Positions 27,298-36,155 of a DNA stretch of 64,000 bases are shown here, piece after piece. The first letter of the stretch is position 1; every line of letters starts with the position of its first letter. The notes beneath the pieces are model-generated. The model was not told where the DNA came from. It saw only the letters and a list, made by a program, of their open reading frames with translations, and did not search any database. Position numbers and translations under genes: made by a program. This DNA comes from Epilithonimonas arachidiradicis (GTDB taxonomy: Bacteria > Bacteroidota > Bacteroidia > Flavobacteriales > Weeksellaceae): positions 248,001-312,000 of the forward strand of contig NZ_RAQH01000004.1 in NCBI RefSeq assembly GCF_003610695.1, written 5' to 3'.

Positions 27298-27729
27298 ATG
27301 GATAAGACTAACAAATATTATACGGATGAGAACGTGGTGAGATTAACTGCGTTTCTGGTGATCGTGATCGTCGCTGTATCCTTATTTTTCAAATGGTCTT
27401 TACTGGTTTTGCTTTTAGTTTTTGCTTTTGTATTGAGAGCTTTAGGATTATCGATTTCTCCTTTAGCTCTTTTTTCAAAATTTATTTTAAAAATACTGAA
27501 TATCAAACGTAAACCGATTTTTGCAACACCAAAGAGATTTGCTGCAATATTAGGATCGGTTTTCACATTGCTGATTTTCCTATTGACAATTAATGACTTT
27601 TATGATGCAGCTGTTGCATTAGGAGTTGTACTGATAATATTAGCGAGACTGGAAAGCTTTTTCAAGATCTGCGTTGGCTGTTATGTCTATCAGGCTATTG
27701 TTGTTCCGATCCAAAATAAAATTAAATAA
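27298..27729 (+). CDS. DUF4395 family membrane protein
   Basis: The 143-residue protein has about four membrane segments (roughly residues 16-32, 34-52, 82-98 and 103-118) and DUF4395 landmarks: DENVVRLTAF at the start, LRALGLSISPLALFSKFI, ATPKRFAAILGSVF and, at the end, a C-x2-C pair (C125 and C128) in FFKICVGCYVYQ. Family members often occur beside sulfurtransferase or thioredoxin-like genes, and the paired cysteines suggest redox or sulfur handling (inference). It lies 20 bases after an intrinsic terminator, so expression should depend on readthrough of the leader. A NIL-domain gene follows. Confidence 0.82.
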   Translation: MDKTNKYYTDENVVRLTAFLVIVIVAVSLFFKWSLLVLLLVFAFVLRALGLSISPLALFSKFILKILNIKRKPIFATPKRFAAILGSVFTLLIFLLTINDFYDAAVALGVVLIILARLESFFKICVGCYVYQAIVVPIQNKIK

Positions 27730-27748
27730 TCCACCAAAAAATATTACT

Positions 27749-28057
27749 ATGATTTACAAACAAGAAACTACAAATAATGCTTTTTTTGCAACGCCGAAAA
27801 AAGAGATCATTCTGGAAATAGAGCTGAATGGAAAGATAAGATTTGATATTCTCCTTTACACGATCTACAACCATTATAATATCAGTTACAAAATTGTGAA
27901 TGCGCACATCGAATATCTGAATGGAAATAATTTCGGGAATGTTAAACTCTTGTTGAAAATCACTCAGGAAGAAATAATGAAGATTGAAAACTATCTGGCG
28001 CAATACAAATTGTTGAGCAGTAAGATCGATGTTCTGCAAAAAAAGGAAGCTTCATAA
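27749..28057 (+). CDS. Stand-alone NIL-domain protein
   Basis: The 102-residue protein starts at the ATG at 27749, 19 bases after the DUF4395 stop. It lacks a signal peptide and membrane segments. From about residue 16 it follows the NIL domain pattern that normally ends the MetN methionine-import ATPase: an EIILEIELNG strand, a helix, then NAHIEYLNGNNFGNVKLLLKI and a last helix. In MetN this domain binds methionine and inhibits transport. Here it stands alone, with no ABC genes nearby, so it may be a small sensor for a methionine-like ligand. NIL assignment is by pattern only. The stop codon lies in the terminator loop. Confidence 0.7.
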   Translation: MIYKQETTNNAFFATPKKEIILEIELNGKIRFDILLYTIYNHYNISYKIVNAHIEYLNGNNFGNVKLLLKITQEEIMKIENYLAQYKLLSSKIDVLQKKEAS

Positions 28058-28070
28058 AAGCTTCCTTTTT
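28041..28070 (+). terminator. Intrinsic terminator of the DUF4395-NIL unit
   Basis: AAAAGGAAGCTT (28041-28052) and AAGCTTCCTTTT (28058-28069) form a perfect 12-bp stem whose loop holds the stop codon of the NIL gene. The unit is thus closed by terminators at both ends. Confidence 0.9.
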
Positions 28071-28098
28071 ATTTTTATAATAATTAATTGAATTATTA

Positions 28099-29409
28099 TT
28101 AATCAATTCTTCTGATATCAGCACCAATTGCTCTCAATCTTTCGTCGATGTTTTCATAACCACGATCGATTTGTTCGATGTTTTGAATGACCGATTTTCC
28201 TTCAGCAGAAAGTGCAGCGATCAATAGCGCATTTCCGGCTCTGATATCCGGCGAAACCATTGTTGTTCCTCTTAAAGGCGTTTCTTGATTCATTCCAATT
28301 ACAGTTGCCCTGTGCGGATCGCAAAGGATAATTTGAGCACCCATATCGATCAGTTTGTCAACGAAGAATAATCTGCTTTCGAACATTTTCTGATGAATCA
28401 AAACAGAACCTTTTGCCTGCGTCGCAACGACCAGGATAATAGATAACAAATCCGGAGTGAATCCCGGCCAAGGCGCGTCGGAAACCGTTAAGATAGACCC
28501 GTCGATAAATTTCTGTACTTTATAATGATCTTGAGAAGGGATGTAGATATCATCGCCTCTTTGTTCCAGCTCAATTCCTAATTTTCTGAATGTATTGGGA
28601 ATAACACCAAGCTGATTCCAGTTAACATTTTTAATGGTGATTTCGGATTTTGTCATTGCTGCCAATCCAATCCAGGAACCGATTTCCACCATATCTGGCA
28701 GCATTGTATGCTCTGTTCCGTGCAGCTTATCCACACCTTCGATGGTTAATAGATTTGAACCAATTCCTGTAATGTTCGCACCCATTCTGTTCAGCATTTT
28801 ACATAATTGCTGTAAGTAAGGTTCGCAGGCAGCATTGTAGATTCTGGTTTTTCCTTTTGCTAAAACAGCAGCCATTACAATATTCGCAGTGCCCGTAACA
28901 GAGGCTTCTTCTAGTAGAATGAATTTTCCGTTCAGTTCTTTAGCAGTTAAAGAGTAGAAAGCTTCTTCCTCATCATAAGAAAACTCTGCGCCCAATTCTA
29001 CAAAACCTTGGAAATGCGTATCCAGACGTCTTCTCCCGATCTTGTCTCCACCAGGCGTTGGCAAATAGGCTTCACCAAATCTCGCCAACATTGGACCAAG
29101 GATCATCACAGAACCTCTCAATTTTGCGCCGTCCTTTTTGAATTCTTTAGATTTGATATAATCAAAATTAACTTCGTCAGCTTTGAAAGTATAATCGCCT
29201 TTTCCGTTTTTGGTTACTTTAACGTTGAAATCCTGAAGAATCTCAATCAGTTTATTAACATCTTTGATGTCAGGGATGTTGGTGATTCTCACTTCGTCCC
29301 CAGTCAAGAGAACAGCACAAAGAATCTGCAAAGCTTCATTCTTCGCACCTTGAGGGGTAATCTCTCCGCTCAATCTTTTTCCACCTCTTATTTCGAAAGC
29401 TCCGCTCAT
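28099..29409 (-). CDS. murA: UDP-N-acetylglucosamine 1-carboxyvinyltransferase (MurA), Asp-type active site
   Basis: The 436-residue protein is a full EPSP synthase-fold MurA, with GGKRLSGEITPQGAKNEALQ and K23-N24 at the start. The loop that holds the fosfomycin-target Cys in Escherichia coli reads PTPGGDKIGRRRLD, so residue 122 is Asp (codon at 29044-29046), not Cys. It transfers enolpyruvate to UDP-GlcNAc in the first committed step of peptidoglycan synthesis. MurA with Asp here is active but insensitive to fosfomycin in other bacteria. The start overlaps the DUF4290 stop as TAATG. Confidence 0.96.
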   Translation of the reverse strand: MSGAFEIRGGKRLSGEITPQGAKNEALQILCAVLLTGDEVRITNIPDIKDVNKLIEILQDFNVKVTKNGKGDYTFKADEVNFDYIKSKEFKKDGAKLRGSVMILGPMLARFGEAYLPTPGGDKIGRRRLDTHFQGFVELGAEFSYDEEEAFYSLTAKELNGKFILLEEASVTGTANIVMAAVLAKGKTRIYNAACEPYLQQLCKMLNRMGANITGIGSNLLTIEGVDKLHGTEHTMLPDMVEIGSWIGLAAMTKSEITIKNVNWNQLGVIPNTFRKLGIELEQRGDDIYIPSQDHYKVQKFIDGSILTVSDAPWPGFTPDLLSIILVVATQAKGSVLIHQKMFESRLFFVDKLIDMGAQIILCDPHRATVIGMNQETPLRGTTMVSPDIRAGNALLIAALSAEGKSVIQNIEQIDRGYENIDERLRAIGADIRRID

Positions 29410-30062
29410 TATCGTCTTTTATTTTTATGGTTTTGGAAGTTATTTTTCCTTTTGTTATTGTTATTATTTTGGTTTCTGTTATTTTGATTTCTGTTGTTGT
29501 TTCTGTTAGTGGCGTAATAGATTTTGCTCTTGTCCAGCGTATCCAGCCCTGTAAGATCCAGTCTGTTCTCTGATAGCTCTTTCAAATGACGAAAAATGAC
29601 ATCATCCTGAACGTGTTCTTTGTTATACACATTATAGGATTTTTTCATATTGTTGGCAATCACCTGGATCAGAGCGTCTTTTTCATCACCTTCTTCCAGG
29701 GCAATCGCTTTTTCAATCAATTGTAAAATGCTTTTTCCGTAAAATTTATAATCGTTATCCAAAGACGGATAATCCATTTTTCTTGGTTTGGTGATCAGAT
29801 CTTCTGCAGAAACAACCGGATATGGAGAATCTACATCCAGATCATGATTGGCAAGGATAAAAAGATGATCCCAAAGTTTATGTTTATAGTTTTCTTCGTC
29901 GCGAAGATGCGGGTTTCTTTGTCCCATAAACTCAACAATTGCAAGCGCCATTTCATTTCTTTCTTCTTTGGTTTGTAGCGTTTTACAATGTTCTACGAGC
30001 TGTTGTATATTGCGCCCATACTCGGGCATTAGCAGTTGTGTTCTGTCGGTATTATATTCCAT
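29409..30062 (-). CDS. DUF4290 family protein
   Basis: The 217-residue protein belongs to a Bacteroidota family found next to murA. It starts MEYNTDRTQLLMPEYGRNIQQ and has a mostly helical body (about residues 1-175) with NPHLRDEENYKHKLWDHLF. The last 35 residues are an Asn/Arg/Lys-rich, disordered basic tail likely to bind nucleic acid. The function is unknown. The TAATG overlap with murA points to coupled translation. Confidence 0.88.
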   Translation of the reverse strand: MEYNTDRTQLLMPEYGRNIQQLVEHCKTLQTKEERNEMALAIVEFMGQRNPHLRDEENYKHKLWDHLFILANHDLDVDSPYPVVSAEDLITKPRKMDYPSLDNDYKFYGKSILQLIEKAIALEEGDEKDALIQVIANNMKKSYNVYNKEHVQDDVIFRHLKELSENRLDLTGLDTLDKSKIYYATNRNNNRNQNNRNQNNNNNKRKNNFQNHKNKRR

Positions 30063-30348
30063 AATATTGCAAATATAAAAATAAACTTATAATCTTTTGA
30101 GAAGATATTTCTCCGAATTTTTACAACTGCAGATTTACAAGAAAATACCTGTGTCAAAACCTCGACAATTGTATATTATCACTTTCAAGTAAAATCATAA
30201 TCTGGGCCAATTTTGTTCGATGTTTTTAATGTATAGTAACTCTATTATAATTAGCAAAGTAAATTTAGAAAGTGCAATAATTCATACACTTATAGACATT
30301 ATTCAAAACAATAAAATATCTTGATTTATTCGGTGCAACGTTTTTAAT
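30063..30348. other. AT-rich intergenic gap
   Basis: This 286-base gap holds the promoter region of the DUF4290-murA unit and the end region of tex. I see no open frame with coding character, no strong hairpin with a T tract and no repeat of the families found elsewhere. Confidence 0.5.
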
Positions 30349-32472
30349 TTACAAAATCATCGTCAACTGGATTCTTTTCCTTGCCTCATCTACTTCTGTA
30401 ACCTTCACCTGAATGTGCTGGTGCAGTTTTACGACTTCATTCACATCTGAGACAAAACCGTCCTTCAGTTGTGAAATGTGAACCAACCCACTTTCTTTGA
30501 TTCCTAGATCCACGAAACATCCAAAGGCAGTAATATTATTTACAATGCCGGGAAGTATCATGCCGGGTTTTACATCTTTGATTGATTTTATATTGGGATC
30601 AAATTCAAAAACCTTGGCGGCTTTTCTTGGGTCTAATCCTGGCTTTTCTAATTCTTTCAGAATGTCTTTGATTCCAAGAATTCCAATATCATTAGTCACA
30701 TATTTTTCTGGATTGACAGTAGCTATTTTTTCTTTATTTGAAATCAAATCTTCAGTTTTCAAGCCTAAGTCTTTCGCCATTTTTTCTACAATTTTGTAAG
30801 CTTCCGGATGAACGGCTGAATTATCCAAAGGATTTTTTGCATTCTTGATTCTCACAAAAGCGGCTGCTTGTTGATAAGCTTTTTCGCCTAATCGTGGTAC
30901 TTTTTTAAGTTCTTTTCTTTCGGAGAAAGCGCCATTTTCTGTTCGGTAATTAACGATGTTTTCTGCCATTTTTTCTCCGATTCCAGAAACATAACTTAAT
31001 AATGATTTACTGGCTGTATTCAGGTTGATTCCTACTGAATTTACAGAGCGAATCACCGTATTATCCAGTTCTTCTTTCAGCTTAGTTTGATCCACATCGT
31101 GCTGGTATTGCCCAACGCCAATAGATTTGGGATCGATTTTTACTAATTCTGCTAAAGGATCGACCAATCTTCGTCCGATAGAAACGGCGCCACGAACGGT
31201 CACATCATAATTCGGAAACTCATCTCTAGCAATTTTACTGGCTGAATAGACCGATGCGCCTGCTTCTGAAACCACAAAAACCTGAATTGGTTTATCGAAT
31301 GCAATTTTTTTGATGAAGAATTCGGTTTCACGGCTGGCAGTTCCGTTGCCGATGGAGATGGCTTCAATATTATAAGCATTAACCATCGAGCGGATTTTTT
31401 TCATCACCATTCCGCTTTCGTTTTGAGGTGCGTGTGGATAGATATTTTCGTTGTGTAAAAGGTCACCTTGTTCGTCCAGACAAACGACCTTGCAACCAGT
31501 TCTGTAACCAGGATCAATGGCTAAAATTCTCTTTTCTCCTAGTGGCGAAGCGAGTAGCAGTTGTTGAAGATTCTCAGAAAAAACCTCAATCGCTTTGATA
31601 TCTGCTTTTTCTTTAGCTTCCTGAAGTGCTTCATTGGAAAGAGCCGGTTCTAATAATCGCTTGTAGGAATCAGCAATCGCTAATTCGATTTGTTTTGTGG
31701 ATGAATTGTTGCTTTTTATAATTGCATTTTCGATGAGGTCAAGCGCTTCATCTTTTTCGATATCGACAGAAGTTTTTACAAAGCCTTCATTCTCAGCACG
31801 GAGCATTGCCAATAGTCGGTGTGACGGAATTCTGTTCAAGGCTTCCTGCCATTCAAAATATTGTGAGAATTTTTGTGCTGCTTCATCATCTTTTTTTGAT
31901 TTGACAACTTTGGAAGAAATAATGGCTTTTCTCTGGAATAATCGCCTCAGGTTTTTACGAACGTAGAGATTTTCATTAATCCATTCTGCAATGATATCTC
32001 TTGCACCTTGCAGAGCTTCCTCTTCATCGGCAACATTTTGATTAATATATTTCGAAGCGATAAAATCAATATCATCAGAACGTTGGCTCATAATGATTTT
32101 GGCTAAAGGTTCCAGTCCTTTTTCCCTCGCTGTATCGGCTTTTGTCTTTTTTCGTTTTTTGTAAGGCAGATAAAAATCTTCCAGTTCCTGAAGGTCAAAA
32201 CTTTGTTCTATTTTTTGCTTCAGCTCTGGAGTCAAAGCACTTTGTTCTTCAATAGATTTCAGGATGCTTTCCTTTCTTTTAACGATTTCTTCAAATTGTT
32301 TATTCAGTTTGTAGATGTTTTCAATTGCAACTTCGTCCAGATTTCCTGTTTTGTCTTTTCGATAACGTGCTATGAAAGGGATGGTGCAATCTTCGGAGAA
32401 AAGCTGAAGCGTACTATCTATATTTTTGGTTGGGATATTTAATTGCTTTTGTATAAATTCTGAGGCCGTCAT
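30349..32472 (-). CDS. tex: Tex family RNA-binding transcription accessory protein
   Basis: The 707-residue protein is a complete Tex: an N-terminal helical region with PFIARYRKDKTGNLDE, the YqgF/RuvC-like domain (about residues 320-450, with ILAIDPGYRTGCKVVCLD), helix-hairpin-helix repeats (about 480-560, with LLSYVSGIGEKMAENIV) and a C-terminal S1 domain (about 635-705, with GIVNNITAFGCFVDLGIKESGLVH). It binds RNA and affects transcription and translation. It stands alone on the minus strand. Confidence 0.96.
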   Translation of the reverse strand: MTASEFIQKQLNIPTKNIDSTLQLFSEDCTIPFIARYRKDKTGNLDEVAIENIYKLNKQFEEIVKRKESILKSIEEQSALTPELKQKIEQSFDLQELEDFYLPYKKRKKTKADTAREKGLEPLAKIIMSQRSDDIDFIASKYINQNVADEEEALQGARDIIAEWINENLYVRKNLRRLFQRKAIISSKVVKSKKDDEAAQKFSQYFEWQEALNRIPSHRLLAMLRAENEGFVKTSVDIEKDEALDLIENAIIKSNNSSTKQIELAIADSYKRLLEPALSNEALQEAKEKADIKAIEVFSENLQQLLLASPLGEKRILAIDPGYRTGCKVVCLDEQGDLLHNENIYPHAPQNESGMVMKKIRSMVNAYNIEAISIGNGTASRETEFFIKKIAFDKPIQVFVVSEAGASVYSASKIARDEFPNYDVTVRGAVSIGRRLVDPLAELVKIDPKSIGVGQYQHDVDQTKLKEELDNTVIRSVNSVGINLNTASKSLLSYVSGIGEKMAENIVNYRTENGAFSERKELKKVPRLGEKAYQQAAAFVRIKNAKNPLDNSAVHPEAYKIVEKMAKDLGLKTEDLISNKEKIATVNPEKYVTNDIGILGIKDILKELEKPGLDPRKAAKVFEFDPNIKSIKDVKPGMILPGIVNNITAFGCFVDLGIKESGLVHISQLKDGFVSDVNEVVKLHQHIQVKVTEVDEARKRIQLTMIL

Positions 32473-32543
32473 TTCTTGATTTTGAACAGCGAAAATAGTG
32501 TTTTTTGTAATTCATTTGACGCAAAACAGATAAGTTGTAAAAC

Positions 32544-32580
32544 AAACAGCCCGCTTAATAAGCAGGCTGTTTTATTTTTT
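32544..32580 (-). terminator. Terminator of the small membrane protein gene
   Basis: A 13-bp stem with one mismatch spans 32544-32572 around an AAT loop (core AACAGCCCGCTT with AAGCAGGCTGTT). On the minus strand it follows the small membrane gene and precedes tex, and TTTGTTTT trails it. A TTTATTTTTT run on the other side would allow bidirectional use. Confidence 0.75.
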
Positions 32581-32591
32581 AATTCGTAAAA

Positions 32592-32765
<174 letters not shown>

Positions 32766-32837
32766 TTAAATTTTTTAGTGTGATTTAATTAGCTATAAGC
32801 ATATACTGTGCCTTTTCAATTTTGAAATGATAAAAGC

Positions 32838-33761
32838 TTATGATTCGTGATTTCGGAATAATTTTAAAATAACAGGAAAATGATCGCTGTAACCACTCAA
32901 ATATCTTGAACCTGAATAAGTTCTGGAAGGATAATTGCTGTTCTTGTTATCTTTGTTTCTTAGTCTTGGAGAATTATAGATTTGAGCTTCGATATTTTTA
33001 AAAGTGAATTTTTCTTTTAGAATTTTTTCAGTAAATAAAATTTGGTCAAAACAAACACCTTTCTTTCCGTGGTAGGTCGAAAATTGATTTTGTTTATATA
33101 ATGTTTCAAAAGGATTATTCAGAATTTGTTCACCATCTTTATCAAAAAGCAATTCCTGAACAACTTCATTATCCGGATTTTCATTGAAATCGCCCATCAA
33201 AACAATAGCTTCTCCTTTATCAAATAGTTTCTGAAGTATTTCTTTTAACTTTCCAATAATAAAATTTCGTTTTTCTTTTTTTTCATCCTGATTTCTTTTG
33301 GAAGGCAGATGGAGGACAAAAATATGAAGCTTTTTTTCTTGGTAAGAAAACTCCGCTTGCAAAATATCACGTGTATCAAATTCTTTATCTTTATCCCATT
33401 GAAACTGTAAAGTCTGATATTTCAGTAACGTGAATTTCTCTTTATCAAAAAGCAAAGCCACACTTAGATTACGAGAATCTTTAGAAGGTTCATAGATGAT
33501 TTTGTAATTATTAAGAGGAGAATTTTCATTGGTCAAATCTTCTAAAACTGATCTTGCACCAATCTCAGCCAAACCAATAATGGAAGGTAATTGTCCAAAA
33601 TCTTCCTCGATAAAACGAAAAACATTTGAGATTTTTCTGACTTTCAAATTGTATTTGTAATTATCCCAATTATATAATCCGGAATGGTAAGATTCTGTAG
33701 AATCCTGGTCAGGCGGATAAAAGTTTTCGACATTATAAAATGTCAGTAATTCTTCACTCAT
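32838..33761 (-). CDS. Endonuclease/exonuclease/phosphatase family protein
   Basis: The 307-residue protein has the DNase I-like fold in the usual order: FYNVENFYPP, IIGLAEIGARSVLEDL (metal-binding Glu), FVLHLPSKRNQDEKKEKR, VLMGDFNENPDNEVV (catalytic Asp and Asn) and GYSDHFPVILKL (final His). There is no signal peptide, so it should act in the cytoplasm. DNA, RNA and phospholipid substrates are all possible. It starts immediately after the corA stop (TAGATG), so the two are co-transcribed. Confidence 0.9.
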   Translation of the reverse strand: MSEELLTFYNVENFYPPDQDSTESYHSGLYNWDNYKYNLKVRKISNVFRFIEEDFGQLPSIIGLAEIGARSVLEDLTNENSPLNNYKIIYEPSKDSRNLSVALLFDKEKFTLLKYQTLQFQWDKDKEFDTRDILQAEFSYQEKKLHIFVLHLPSKRNQDEKKEKRNFIIGKLKEILQKLFDKGEAIVLMGDFNENPDNEVVQELLFDKDGEQILNNPFETLYKQNQFSTYHGKKGVCFDQILFTEKILKEKFTFKNIEAQIYNSPRLRNKDNKNSNYPSRTYSGSRYLSGYSDHFPVILKLFRNHES

Positions 33762-34670
33762 CTAGCCTTGCCATTTTTTTCGGCGCATATAGATGAAGGT
33801 GACAATAACAATCAGCGCCATTAGTCCCAGTGTAAAATAGTAACCCTTCTTGTGATGCAGTTCCGGCATATTGTCGAAGTTCATGCCGTAGATTCCGGCA
33901 ATGAAAGTAATCGGTAAAAAATATACCGAGTACATCGCCAAAAGTTTCATCACCTGATTCGCTTTTTGGTCAGACAAAGCCAGAAACATAGAGATAAGGT
34001 TGACCGTTTGGGCATTCACGTGGTCAAAATCTGCAATTACATCCTTTTGTTTATCCATCAAATCCATTACTTCCACTTCCTGCAAATCTAGAGTTTTGAA
34101 TTTAGTAATCCATTCTCCGGAGATGGTTAAGATTCTCGTATTAAGACCAGATTTTCTTTTCAGTTTATAAAGCCTTCTGATTTGATTGCTTTGATTGGTG
34201 TTTTTAAGGAAGATTTCATTTTCCATACTATCCATCACTTCGAGCAAAGTATTACTCTCGTCATCGAAGGTTTTTATGATTTTCAAAGCTAATCGAAGCG
34301 CCAAATGATCACGCGAAATATTTTCTGGAGTGTCTTTTTTCAATTCCTCAAAAACTTCGTTGATGCTTTTGCTTTTTGCCCGGTGTGTTGTGATAATTAA
34401 TTTTGGAAGCAAGAAAATCCCTAATTTACTACTGATATCACTGATGTTGTTCAGTGTCCGCTTTTCCAAATCCGTAGATTCGCGGGTCAGAAAAAACTTC
34501 ACTTGGTCCACTTCTTCATATTTCGGAAGGTGGTTGGGATCTATCGTATCCTCTAGCAGGAGATAATTGATGTGGTAACGCTCGTGCAAAAACTGCAAAT
34601 CCTCTTCAGTAGGCGCAGTTACGTCTATCCATTCCCAGTTGGCAGTTTTATATTTCTGTTCTATCGGCAT
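33762..34670 (-). CDS. corA: CorA-like magnesium transporter
   Basis: The 302-residue protein has the CorA layout: a long cytoplasmic N-terminal domain (about residues 1-235) and two C-terminal membrane helices with the GMN selectivity motif in FIAGIYGMNFDNMPE between them. It ends in a short basic tail, YMRRKKWQG. It forms pentamers that admit Mg2+, or Co2+ and Ni2+, down the membrane potential. The nuclease-like gene follows without a gap. Confidence 0.94.
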   Translation of the reverse strand: MPIEQKYKTANWEWIDVTAPTEEDLQFLHERYHINYLLLEDTIDPNHLPKYEEVDQVKFFLTRESTDLEKRTLNNISDISSKLGIFLLPKLIITTHRAKSKSINEVFEELKKDTPENISRDHLALRLALKIIKTFDDESNTLLEVMDSMENEIFLKNTNQSNQIRRLYKLKRKSGLNTRILTISGEWITKFKTLDLQEVEVMDLMDKQKDVIADFDHVNAQTVNLISMFLALSDQKANQVMKLLAMYSVYFLPITFIAGIYGMNFDNMPELHHKKGYYFTLGLMALIVIVTFIYMRRKKWQG

Positions 34671-34728
34671 AGAACAAAACTAATTAAAATATTACTTATT
34701 TCAAGACTATCAATGTTTCAAAATATTT

Positions 34729-34817
34729 GGGCAGCTTAATCCGCCTTCCACTCCCGCTTTTTTCTTTTTTGGCAAAAAAAAGAAAAAGAGCTCCGCTCAA
34801 GTCGGGCTGCAGCTTCG
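34729..34817. repeat. Dispersed repeat, GGGCAGC...CCGCTC family, copy 2
   Basis: The left flank GGGCAGCTTAATCCGCCTTC and the right flank CTCCGCTCAAGTCGGGCTGC match the copy at 42031-42112 closely. Between them a run of TTTTTTCTTTTTTGG faces AAAAAAAAGAAAAAG, a long AT hairpin. The terminal GCAGC and GCTGC can also pair. It fills most of the 296-base gap between corA and fabH. Confidence 0.75.
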
Positions 34818-34936
34818 CAATATTCAACATTAGTCATAATTTAGGGGTTTTATCATTCAACCAAAATAATTTAACCTGATATGAAAGAGTTAAATTTTAG
34901 CAATCAATAAAAAATCTATGTAATAAATAAAATATT

Positions 34937-34944
34937 TACATTTG
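34937..34944 (+). promoter_or_regulatory. -7 promoter box for fabH
   Basis: TACATTTG matches TAnnTTTG 22 bases before the ATG. The -33 box is not clear. Confidence 0.5.
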
Positions 34945-34966
34945 TCAAAATTTCTAAAACACACCA

Positions 34967-35989
34967 ATGTTTAAAAGTGTAATATCCGGCGTGGGACATT
35001 ACGTCCCGGAAAATATAGTGACCAACGACGACCTTTCTAAACTAATGACCACCAACGATGAGTGGATTACGGAAAGAACAGGCATCAAAGAAAGAAGACA
35101 TCGCAAAAATCGTGTAGATTCTGAAGAAACAACTTCTTTTTATGGTTTGAAAGCTTCAGAAATCGCTCTCAAAAATGCCAAACTTACCGCAAAAGACATA
35201 GATTATATTGTATTCGCAACCTTGTCTCCGGATTATTATTTTCCGGGTTCTGGCGTGTTGTTGCAAGAGATGCTGGGTTGTGATACAATTGGTGCATTAG
35301 ATGTTCGAAACCAATGTTCAGGTTTTGTTTATGCAATGAGCGTGGCAGATGCGTTCATCAAATCCGGATTGTACCAAAATGTTTTGGTTGTTGGTGCAGA
35401 GATTCATTCTTTTGGATTGGATTTTTCTGATGCCGGACGTGGAGTTTCAGTGATTTTCGGAGATGGCGCTGGAGCGGTAGTTTTATCTGCAAGCCAAGAT
35501 GAAAATGCAAAAGGAATTCTCTCCGTAAATATGCATTCTGAAGGAAAGTATGCGGAAGAATTAGCAGTGAAATTCCCAGGAACCAAATTAGGCTGGAGCG
35601 ACAATCTTCTTAAAAATCCAGATTCTTTGACAGCAGAAGATATTTATCCAGTAATGAACGGAAATTTCGTTTTCAAACACGCTGTTACAAGATTTCCTGA
35701 AACCATTTTGGAAGCGCTTGAAAAAGCAGGAAAGTCGATTGAAGATTTGGATTTATTAATTCCTCACCAAGCGAATATCAGAATCGCGCAATATGTTCAG
35801 CAATTGTTGAAATTACCGGACGAAAAAGTATTCGTGAATATCCAGAAATATGGTAATACAACTGCGGCTTCTATTCCGATTGCTTTGAGTGAGGCGATTC
35901 AGGAAGGTAGAATGAAACGTGGTGATTTGGTTTGTATGTCAGCTTTCGGAAGTGGTTTCACTTGGGGAAGTGTTTTATTTGAATATTAA
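34967..35989 (+). CDS. fabH: 3-oxoacyl-[acyl-carrier-protein] synthase III (FabH)
   Basis: The 340-residue protein is a thiolase-fold KAS III with the Cys-His-Asn triad in DVRNQCSGFVYAM, LIPHQANIRIAQ and KYGNTTAASIP. DEWITERTGIKERR near the start and the final GSGFTWGSVLFEY are typical. It condenses an acyl-CoA primer with malonyl-ACP to start fatty acid synthesis. It is a single gene, away from other fab genes, so it may be a second copy that prefers branched or unusual primers (inference). Confidence 0.95.
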   Translation: MFKSVISGVGHYVPENIVTNDDLSKLMTTNDEWITERTGIKERRHRKNRVDSEETTSFYGLKASEIALKNAKLTAKDIDYIVFATLSPDYYFPGSGVLLQEMLGCDTIGALDVRNQCSGFVYAMSVADAFIKSGLYQNVLVVGAEIHSFGLDFSDAGRGVSVIFGDGAGAVVLSASQDENAKGILSVNMHSEGKYAEELAVKFPGTKLGWSDNLLKNPDSLTAEDIYPVMNGNFVFKHAVTRFPETILEALEKAGKSIEDLDLLIPHQANIRIAQYVQQLLKLPDEKVFVNIQKYGNTTAASIPIALSEAIQEGRMKRGDLVCMSAFGSGFTWGSVLFEY

Positions 35990-36023
35990 TTTGATAATAA
36001 TATTTTAGATTTAATTAATAAAG

Positions 36024-36105
36024 ATATCTCGCAGATTTGCTGATTGAGCAGATTAATTTCAAATATTTATAATCAGCTAAATCTGCAAAATCAGCGAGAA
36101 ATATT
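36024..36105. repeat. Palindromic repeat with AATCTGC/AATCAGCGAGAA arms
   Basis: ATATCTCGCAGATTTGCTGA (from 36024) faces AATCAGCTAAATCTGC and AATCAGCGAGAAATAT (36071-36104) as an imperfect inverted repeat. A related fragment, TTAATCTGCAAAATTTGCC followed by TAATCTGCGAGAA, lies near 42170-42200. It directly follows fabH. Confidence 0.55.
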
Positions 36106-36114
36106 ATATTTTAC

Positions 36115-36155
36115 AATAAAAAAGAGCTATTCAAAAACGAATAGCTCTTTTTTTT
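36115..36155. terminator. Bidirectional terminator between fabH and ohrR
   Basis: A-rich GAGCTATTC (36124-36132) and GAATAGCTC (36139-36147), flanked by A6 and T8, form a 15-bp stem with an AAAAAC loop. It serves the convergent fabH and ohrR genes; ohrR's stop codon is at its edge. Confidence 0.9.
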
